A stretch of 17,786 nt of DNA. Source: JBBSIG01 sp038232215. GTDB taxonomy: Bacteria; Actinomycetota; Thermoleophilia; Gaiellales; Gaiellaceae. Location: positions 1-17,786 of the forward strand of contig JBBSIG010000024.1 of the NCBI GenBank assembly GCA_038232215.1. Reading direction: 5' to 3'. The notes under the pieces were generated by a model. The model was not told the origin of the DNA and did no database searches. It saw only the letters and a program-made list of their open reading frames with translations. Made by a program: the position numbers and the translations under genes. Shown here piece after piece: positions 13,608-17,786 of the stretch (within the stretch, counting starts at the first letter, position 1; each line of letters opens with the position of its first letter).

Positions 13608-13631
13608 CCCGTCGGGTCTTGCCGCGACGGG
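13608..13631 (+). terminator. Candidate terminator of the BTAD regulator gene
   Basis: CCCGTCG (13608-13614) pairs with CGACGGG (13625-13631) around a ten-base loop, 18 bases after the stop. The stem is only seven pairs and no T-tract follows. Confidence 0.4.
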
Positions 13632-13644
13632 GCCACCGCCACGC

Positions 13645-13664
13645 CCGGCCTCCTCAGAGGCCGG
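13645..13664. terminator. Hairpin overlapping the stop of the NlpC/P60 gene
   Basis: CCGGCCTC pairs perfectly with GAGGCCGG around a CTCA loop that holds part of the minus-strand stop codon (13654-13656). It lies between convergent genes and could stop transcription from either side. Confidence 0.5.
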
Positions 13665-14673
13665 CTTCCGCGAGCGGTCGCCGGGCCCACGCGAAGTGCT
13701 CGGCGTACCAACCGGAGAGATGTCCGACGGCGACGCCCACGCTCGACGAGTTGACGAACCAGCCGGCGCCGAGGTAGACGGCTGCGTGGTCGATCTCCGC
13801 GGGCTTCGACCTCGTCCCCCGGGCGCCGAAGAAGAGGAGGTCGGCAGGCTGCAGCTTCGCCAGCGGGATGCGCAGACTGGGCGGGATCTCGCCGCTCATG
13901 GCGTAGGTCGTCCGCCCGTGGAGCGCCTCCGCGAGCCCGGGGGCCCGGGCGTACGTCTGCAGCTTGTAGACGCGCCAGACGAAGCCCGAGCAGTCGAAGC
14001 CTCCGCGCGTCGGCACGCCGTCGAGCACCTTGGCCCGCTCGCTCGTGCCGCCCCAGACGTACGGGTAGCCGACCAGGCCGAGCGCCGTGGTCAGGATCCG
14101 CGCCTGGAGCGGCGACAGCGCGGGCAGGACGAAGGTCGGCGCGAGGTCGCGAATCGACTGCGTCCGGGCCGGATCGAGCTTCAGCAGCCGCGCCGCCGAG
14201 AAGGCGGCCTCGGCGCGCGTGGCCGGGTCGGAGGGCAGCAGCTCGAGGTCGTCCCGCGCGGCCGGGTGGTCCGTGCGCAGTCCGAGCAGTCGCGCCACCA
14301 CCTCCGTTCCGAAGCGCGAGGGCACCTGCAATCCGGCGTCCCGGGCACCCTGATCGAACCGGCGTGCCGCGTCGCCCAGCCGTAGCCCGCGCACGAGGCG
14401 ACCGTCGAGGACGGCCAGTCTGACCGGGGCCGACGGGCTCGCCACCTCGGCGACCGGCTGCTGCGTCAGGCCCGCCACGAGCTCGGCGAGCTCCCGCTGC
14501 GTCAGCGCGGCGTTCGGCCGGAACGCCGTCGCGTCCGCTCCCATCAGCCCGCGGGCGACCACCGCCTCGATCTCCGTCTGCGCCCAGGAAGGAGCGGCCG
14601 GCCCGGCGGCGAATGCGGGTGCGACGGCGCCGAGCGCGAGCGCGGCGAGGAGCGCGAGGACGCGACGGCTCAC
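13654..14673 (-). CDS. Exported NlpC/P60 peptidase with SLH-like N-terminal region
   Basis: This is a probable cell-wall endopeptidase or amidase acting outside the membrane. The 339-residue product has a signal peptide at 1-23 (MSRRVLALLAALALGAVAPAFAA). An SLH-like segment at about 30-70 (WAQTEIEAVVARGLMGADATAFRPN, then LTQRELAELVAGL) would anchor it to the wall, and a second poorly conserved helical unit extends to about 185. The C-terminal NlpC/P60 domain (about 190-335) has catalytic C228 in GGFDCSGFVWRVY, H296 in IDHAAVYLG and N308 in WFVNSSS. YPYVWGGTS at 203-211 is typical of the family. The start is GTG 14673 without a clear ribosome site. On the minus strand TATAAA lies at 14710-14705, giving a short leader. 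The gene is divergent from the small protein gene at 14721. Confidence 0.88.
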   Translation of the reverse strand: MSRRVLALLAALALGAVAPAFAAGPAAPSWAQTEIEAVVARGLMGADATAFRPNAALTQRELAELVAGLTQQPVAEVASPSAPVRLAVLDGRLVRGLRLGDAARRFDQGARDAGLQVPSRFGTEVVARLLGLRTDHPAARDDLELLPSDPATRAEAAFSAARLLKLDPARTQSIRDLAPTFVLPALSPLQARILTTALGLVGYPYVWGGTSERAKVLDGVPTRGGFDCSGFVWRVYKLQTYARAPGLAEALHGRTTYAMSGEIPPSLRIPLAKLQPADLLFFGARGTRSKPAEIDHAAVYLGAGWFVNSSSVGVAVGHLSGWYAEHFAWARRPLAEAGL

Positions 14674-14704
14674 GCGTGCCGTATCGTCGGGCGCCCGGGT
14701 GATC

Positions 14705-14714
14705 TTTATACGCT
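14705..14714. promoter_or_regulatory. Overlapping divergent -10 elements
   Basis: On the plus strand TACGCT (14709-14714) ends six bases before the GTG at 14721, a leaderless pattern. On the minus strand TATAAA (14710-14705) lies upstream of the NlpC/P60 gene and would give a leader of about 25 bases. The two hexamers share two bases. Confidence 0.4.
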
Positions 14715-14720
14715 GTTCGA

Positions 14721-14954
14721 GTGGTGGAGATCACCCCGGAAGCGTCGCCGGCCGAGCGGGCGGCGGCTCTCGAGGCGCTGGGCGAGACGGTCGAGGGCAC
14801 GCCCATACCAGCGCCCTACCGCAGCGCGTGGCGGCGGGCCGCGCTCGAGGAGGCCGCCGGCGGCGATGCCGGAGCGACCTGGCCCCCACCTGCGGCACAC
14901 TCTCGTAACGGTGCCGGGGCCGAAGCGGTGCCAGGCACCGTCACGGGAGTGTGA
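14721..14954 (+). CDS. Small protein, possibly acyl-CoA carboxylase epsilon-like
   Basis: This short frame of 77 residues starts at GTG 14721. The first 50 residues look like real protein: VEITPEASPAERAAALEALGE forms a beta-strand-plus-helix pattern, followed by PIPAPYRSAWRRAALEEAAGG. Short peptides with a first strand, an E-rich helix and a late SAW motif resemble the epsilon subunits of actinobacterial acyl-CoA carboxylases, and the alpha chain lies less than 1 kb away. This is a weak family guess. The last 20 residues are encoded by a long inverted repeat (14892-14967) and look like read-through into a terminator rather than domain sequence. A TACGCT hexamer six bases upstream supports expression as a leaderless gene. 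Another in-frame GTG-free view is not available, so the start is reasonably fixed. Confidence 0.55.
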   Translation: MVEITPEASPAERAAALEALGETVEGTPIPAPYRSAWRRAALEEAAGGDAGATWPPPAAHSRNGAGAEAVPGTVTGV

Positions 14955-14967
14955 CGGCGTGTGCCGC
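14892..14967. repeat. Long imperfect inverted repeat with alternative pairings
   Basis: ACACTCTCGTAACGGTGCC (14897-14915) pairs with GGCACCGTCACGGGAGTGT (14934-14952) with one mismatch and one G-T pair. Outside this, GCGGCACAC (14892-14900) can pair with GTGTGCCGC (14959-14967). Inside, CGGTGCC-A-GGCACCG (14926-14940) is a competing hairpin. It lies between the small plus-strand gene and pgsA on the minus strand, and could be a terminator or a dispersed repeat unit. Confidence 0.6.
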
Positions 14968-14980
14968 TTGTGTGAAACCT

Positions 14981-15003
14981 GCCGGACGCGGGGCGAGTCC
15001 GGC
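14981..15003 (-). terminator. Candidate terminator of pgsA
   Basis: GCCGGAC (14981-14987) pairs with GTCCGGC (14997-15003) around a nine-base loop, touching the pgsA stop codon (15005-15003 on the minus strand). The stem is short and lacks a T-tract. Confidence 0.4.
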
Positions 15004-15545
15004 TACGCGACCGCGCGACGGCGAAGGAGCTCGGGCGCAAGGCGCGCGTAGTCGAGGCCGGAGAGCCAGGTCAGGACGACGGCGACGAGGAGCGCCCACC
15101 AGGCGAGCCGCTCGCTCCACGCGCCGGCGGCGGCGAACCCGCCTATCCCGGCGGCGAGCGCCTGCGCCCACGTCTTCAGCTTCCCGAGATCGCGAGCGTG
15201 GACGACGACCCCGCGCTCGAGCGCCGCCAGTCGGAAGCCCGAGATCAGGAGCTCTCGGGCGACGATGGCGGCGACCATCCAGCCCGGCACGATCCCGCGA
15301 TCGACGAGCATGACGAGGACGGCGAGCACGAGCACCTTGTCGGCGATCGGGTCGAGCAGAGAGCCGAGCGGCGACGTCCGGCCCGAGCGCCGGGCGATCC
15401 GGCCGTCGAACCAGTCAGTCGCCATCGCCACGGCGAAGACGGCGGTCGCCCAGTAGTCGTGTCCCTCGAAACGGATGGCGTAGAGCGCGACGACGAGCGG
15501 TACGGCCGAGATCCGGGCGACGGTCAGCTGATCGGGCAGGCCCAT
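15003..15545 (-). CDS. pgsA: CDP-diacylglycerol-glycerol-3-phosphate 3-phosphatidyltransferase
   Basis: This integral membrane enzyme makes phosphatidylglycerol phosphate from CDP-diacylglycerol and glycerol 3-phosphate. The 180-residue product from ATG 15545 begins MGLPDQLTVARI, like PgsA. It contains the full CDP-alcohol phosphatidyltransferase motif: D-X2-D-G-X2-A-R-X8-G-X3-D-X3-D at about 44-69 (TDWFDGRIARR to LLDPIADK). Around it lie hydrophobic segments at about 11-25, 30-45, 71-83, 87-98, 129-141 and 147-161. Length is normal for the family. Among CDP-alcohol transferases, PgsA fits best on the RELLISGFRLAA segment (about 97-108). TATTCT seven bases before the ATG suggests leaderless transcription. 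The gene is divergent from the carboxylase alpha chain across only 21 bases. The open frame continues antisense through that gene, but this is not coding. Confidence 0.93.
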   Translation of the reverse strand: MGLPDQLTVARISAVPLVVALYAIRFEGHDYWATAVFAVAMATDWFDGRIARRSGRTSPLGSLLDPIADKVLVLAVLVMLVDRGIVPGWMVAAIVARELLISGFRLAALERGVVVHARDLGKLKTWAQALAAGIGGFAAAGAWSERLAWWALLVAVVLTWLSGLDYARLAPELLRRRAVA

Positions 15546-15551
15546 CGCGGA

Positions 15552-15558
15552 CAGAATA
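15552..15558. promoter_or_regulatory. Overlapping divergent promoter of pgsA and the carboxylase alpha gene
   Basis: AGAATA at 15553-15558 reads TATTCT on the minus strand, seven bases before the pgsA ATG. The plus-strand hexamer CAGAAT (15552-15557) ends nine bases before the GTG at 15567. The two -10 candidates lie almost on top of each other in a 21-base gap, so both genes would be driven from one site. Confidence 0.45.
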
Positions 15559-15566
15559 AGCGCCCC

Positions 15567-17330
15567 GTGGCCCACTTCTCCAAGGTGCTCGTCGCGAATC
15601 GCGGCGAGATCGCGATCAGGATCTTCCGCACGCTGCGCGAGCTCGGAATCGGCTGCGTCGCGATCTACTCGGAAGCCGATCGTGCCGCGCGGCATCCGTC
15701 CTTCGCGGACGACGCCTACCTCGTGGGGCCGGGCCCGCCCGCCGAGAGCTACCTGAACGTCGAGCGGATCCTGGAAGCGGCGCGGCGCTCGGGCGCGGAG
15801 GCGATCCACCCGGGCTACGGCTTCCTCGCCGAGAACGCGACCTTCGCCCGGGCGTGCGCCGACGCCGGTCTCGTCTGGATCGGCCCATCGCCGGACGCGA
15901 TCGAGACGATGGGCTCGAAGGTGGCGGCGCGCGAGCGCATGCGGGCCGCCGGCGTGCCGATCGTCCCCGGCGTCACCGCGCCGGTCGAGTCGGCCGAGGA
16001 GGTGCTGCGCCTCGGCGAGGAGCTGGGCTGGCCGATCGCGATCAAGGCGTCCGCCGGGGGCGGCGGGAAGGGGCTCAAGGTCGTCCGCGAGCCGGGCGAG
16101 GCGGCACGGGCGCTGGAGTCGGCCCGGCGCGAGGGCGAGGCCTACTTCTCGGATGCGGCCGTCTACGTCGAGCGCTACCTGGATGACCCGCGCCACGTCG
16201 AGGTCCAGGTTCTCGCCGATGCGCACGGGAACGTCGTGCACCTCGGCGAGCGGGACTGCACGATTCAGCGTCGCCACCAGAAGCTCGTCGAGGAGACGCC
16301 TTCGCCCGCGGTCGATGCCGAGCTGCGCGCGCGGATGGGGGGGATCGCCGTCGACGCCGCGCGCGCGGTGGGCTACGTGTCCGCGGGCACGATCGAGGGG
16401 CTGCTCTCGCGCGAGGGGGAGTACTTCTTCCTCGAGATGAACACGAGGATCCAGGTCGAGCACACGGTGACGGAGCTCGTCACCGGCCTCGATCTCGTCC
16501 GGGAGCAGGTGCTGATCGCGGCCGGAGAGCCGCTCTCGTTCCGGCAGGAGGAGGTGCGCTTCTCCGGCCACGCCCTCGAGTGCCGGATCAACGCGGAGGA
16601 CGTGAGCCGAGGCTTCCTCCCTTCGCCGGGAACGATCACCCGCTATCGCGAGCCGGGCGGGCCGGGCGTGCGCGTGGACTCCGGCGTCGCCGCGGGATCC
16701 GAGATCGCCGCGCTCTACGACCCGATGATCGCGAAGCTCTGCGTGCTCGGGGGCGACCGGGAGCACGCGCGGCGACGGATGCTGCGCGCGCTCGACGAGT
16801 TCGTCATCGACGGCGTGCCGACCTTGCTGGGCTTTCACCGGGCACTGCTCTCCCACCCCTGCTTCATCGAGGGCGAGACCTGTCACGGTCTCGTCGAGTC
16901 GGAGCTCCTCGCCGGGCGGGCGGCGGCGCTCGAGCGCCCGGCCGATCGCGACGGAGGCCCGCCGGTCGAGAGGACGAGCGAGCGGCGGACCGTCGTCGAG
17001 GTGGACGGCCGGCGCCTGACGGTGAAGGTCCTGTCTCCCGAGCCGCCGTACGTCGAGCTCGCGCGACGCCGCCGGGAGCGAGCTGCGCTCGCCGGTGGGG
17101 GAGCCTCCGGGCGGGATGCCGTCGTCAGTCCGATGCAAGGCACGGTGCTCGCGGTCGAAGTGGAGGAGGGGGAGAGCGTCGAGCCCGGGCGCGTCCTCTG
17201 CGTCGTCGAGGCGATGAAGATGGAGAACGAGATCACGGCCCACCGTGCCGGGCTCGTGTCCGAGCTGTCGGTCGCCCCGGGCCAGCCCGTCAAGACGGGC
17301 GAGGTGATCTGTCTGCTCAGTCCGCCGTAG
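15567..17330 (+). CDS. Acyl-CoA carboxylase alpha chain: biotin carboxylase fused to biotin carrier domain
   Basis: This chain carboxylates biotin with ATP and bicarbonate and hands CO2 to a beta chain, for propionyl-CoA or acetyl-CoA carboxylation. The product from GTG 15567 is 587 residues. The biotin carboxylase part is about 1-450: VLVANRGEIAIRIFRTLREL at 7-26, HPGYGFLAEN at about 80-89, glycine loop SAGGGGKGLK at about 162-171, GERDCTIQRRHQKLVEE at about 226-242, and EMNTRIQVEHTVTE at about 290-303. The C-terminal biotinyl domain (about 513-587) has SPMQGTV and EAMKMENE with biotinylated K551, 36 residues from the end. The usual short linker joins them. The start is preceded by a PV frame extension that is not coding. 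The stop region overlaps the convergent oxygenase gene by 14 bases. It is the natural partner of the beta chain at 6932-8491. Confidence 0.95.
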   Translation: MAHFSKVLVANRGEIAIRIFRTLRELGIGCVAIYSEADRAARHPSFADDAYLVGPGPPAESYLNVERILEAARRSGAEAIHPGYGFLAENATFARACADAGLVWIGPSPDAIETMGSKVAARERMRAAGVPIVPGVTAPVESAEEVLRLGEELGWPIAIKASAGGGGKGLKVVREPGEAARALESARREGEAYFSDAAVYVERYLDDPRHVEVQVLADAHGNVVHLGERDCTIQRRHQKLVEETPSPAVDAELRARMGGIAVDAARAVGYVSAGTIEGLLSREGEYFFLEMNTRIQVEHTVTELVTGLDLVREQVLIAAGEPLSFRQEEVRFSGHALECRINAEDVSRGFLPSPGTITRYREPGGPGVRVDSGVAAGSEIAALYDPMIAKLCVLGGDREHARRRMLRALDEFVIDGVPTLLGFHRALLSHPCFIEGETCHGLVESELLAGRAAALERPADRDGGPPVERTSERRTVVEVDGRRLTVKVLSPEPPYVELARRRRERAALAGGGASGRDAVVSPMQGTVLAVEVEEGESVEPGRVLCVVEAMKMENEITAHRAGLVSELSVAPGQPVKTGEVICLLSPP

Positions 17331-17786
17331 AGAGTCCGAACGCCTCGTTCGCCTTCGCGAGCACGTAGTCGCCTGCGACGACCGGCTCGTACTCCGTGTC
17401 GCCCGTTCCGCCGACCGGCTCGATCACCGCGTCGGCCCGGGGATTGTGGAAGAAGACGAGCGACTGACGCCGGCTCTCTACCCGCCGCTCCGCGGGCGGG
17501 TTCACGACGCGGTGGAGCGTCGAGACCCAGCGGTCGTTCGTCCAGCGCGCCATCAGGTCGCCGATGTTCACGATGAAGCCGCCGGCCGGCGGGGCCACGT
17601 CGACCCACTCTCCCCCGCGGTCCCGTACCTGCAGGCCGCCGGGCGCGCCGCTCGACCGAAGGATGGTAGGCAGCCGTAGTCGCGGTGCGCTCCGGCCCGG
17701 AGCTGACCCCGGCGCCGGCTCTCCTTCCGGTGCCGGGTAGTTGATGACGCGCAGGCTCGACGAGCGGCCGTCGAAGAACGCCTCGA
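17317..17786 (-). CDS. 2-oxoglutarate/Fe(II) oxygenase of isopenicillin-N-synthase type, 5' cut, with compensating frameshifts
   Basis: This is the C-terminal half of a non-haem iron oxygenase. In the frame ending at TGA 17317 the protein runs from the window edge for about 155 residues. It shows LRVINYPAPEGEPAP, then RSSGAPGGLQVRDRGGEWVDV, GGFIVNIGDLMARWTNDRW, the distal iron ligand in STLHRVVNPP, and the 2-oxoglutarate contact R-X-S in RRQSLVFF. Between 17668 and 17710 the in-frame reading is meaningless (GSAPGRSAPRLRLP). The neighbouring frame there reads GQLRAGAHRDYGCL, which has the missing HxD iron motif. One extra base in the CCCC run at 17707-17710 and one missing base near 17667/17668 explain this. 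Either the assembly has two errors or the gene is disabled. The 3' end overlaps the carboxylase alpha gene by 14 bases, in convergent orientation. Confidence 0.85.
   Translation of the reverse strand, partial: EAFFDGRSSSLRVINYPAPEGEPAPGSAPGRSAPRLRLPTILRSSGAPGGLQVRDRGGEWVDVAPPAGGFIVNIGDLMARWTNDRWVSTLHRVVNPPAERRVESRRQSLVFFHNPRADAVIEPVGGTGDTEYEPVVAGDYVLAKANEAFGLSTAD

Noticed and set aside
13304..14806. Minus-strand frame of 500 residues around the NlpC/P60 gene
   Set aside because: It is a different frame of the same strand with Arg/Ala-rich composition; the real protein with signal peptide and catalytic Cys/His is in the neighbouring frame.
15198..15566. Plus-strand frame extension upstream of the carboxylase alpha GTG
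   Set aside because: It is antisense to pgsA, full of Asp/His/Arg, and the biotin carboxylase family begins right at VLVANRGE.
15546..17243. Minus-strand extension of pgsA over the carboxylase alpha gene
   Set aside because: Same cause: antisense of a clear coding gene, no recognisable domain, and the PgsA family begins at ATG 15545.
1..17786. CRISPR arrays, insertion sequences, rRNA genes or phage genes
   Set aside because: I looked for regularly spaced direct repeats, transposase motifs and rRNA sequence and saw none.

Overview
The window is very GC-rich, gene-dense DNA with almost no non-coding space. Gene content and style suggest a high-GC actinobacterium. My best guess is the Thermoleophilia (Gaiellales/Solirubrobacterales-like), inferred from several features together: an actinobacterial acyl-CoA carboxylase with a fused biotin-carboxylase/BCCP alpha chain, AfsR-type BTAD regulators, a sigma-H-like factor in a Firmicutes-like gene cluster, and many starts that look leaderless. 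I could not test this by homology search.

Layout. (1) 1-1436, minus strand: an OmpR-type response regulator (cut by the window edge) and a short MutY adenine glycosylase. (2) 1462-5727, plus strand: a compact glutamyl-tRNA synthetase-like protein, CysS, RlmB and a YacP/Rae1-like NYN nuclease, overlapping end to end, followed by a sigma-H-like factor with its own promoter and a structured leader. This order matches the gltX-cysS-rlmB-yacP-sigH block of Bacillus. (3) 5731-5873: a tRNA-Thr(TGT) on the minus strand between two related hairpins. (4) 5876-8491: divergent genes for a Cys/Met-metabolism PLP enzyme (minus) and a propionyl-CoA carboxylase beta chain (plus). (5) 8638-10584, minus strand: an apparent three-gene operon of a cupin with a C-terminal membrane anchor, a six-helix membrane protein and an exported blue-copper protein. 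It is divergent from (6) a 942-residue BTAD/NB-ARC/TPR regulator at 10761-13589, probably begun with CTG. The shared intergenic region carries 9-bp direct repeats 22 bp apart. (7) 13654-14673, minus: an exported NlpC/P60 protein with an SLH-like region. (8) 14721-14954, plus: a small protein that may be an acyl-CoA carboxylase epsilon-like subunit, ending in a long inverted repeat. (9) 15003-15545, minus: PgsA, divergent from (10) 15567-17330, plus: the acyl-CoA carboxylase alpha chain. (11) 17317-17786, minus: the C-terminal part of a 2-oxoglutarate/Fe(II) oxygenase of the isopenicillin-N-synthase type. Here two compensating single-base indels scramble the HxD iron motif.

How it works together: most genes are core functions (tRNA charging, rRNA modification, DNA repair, phospholipid synthesis, propionyl-CoA/acetyl-CoA carboxylation). 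The accessory part is the cupin/membrane/cupredoxin operon with its divergent BTAD regulator. Several starts carry a TANNNT -10 hexamer 6 to 7 bases upstream, which predicts leaderless transcripts.
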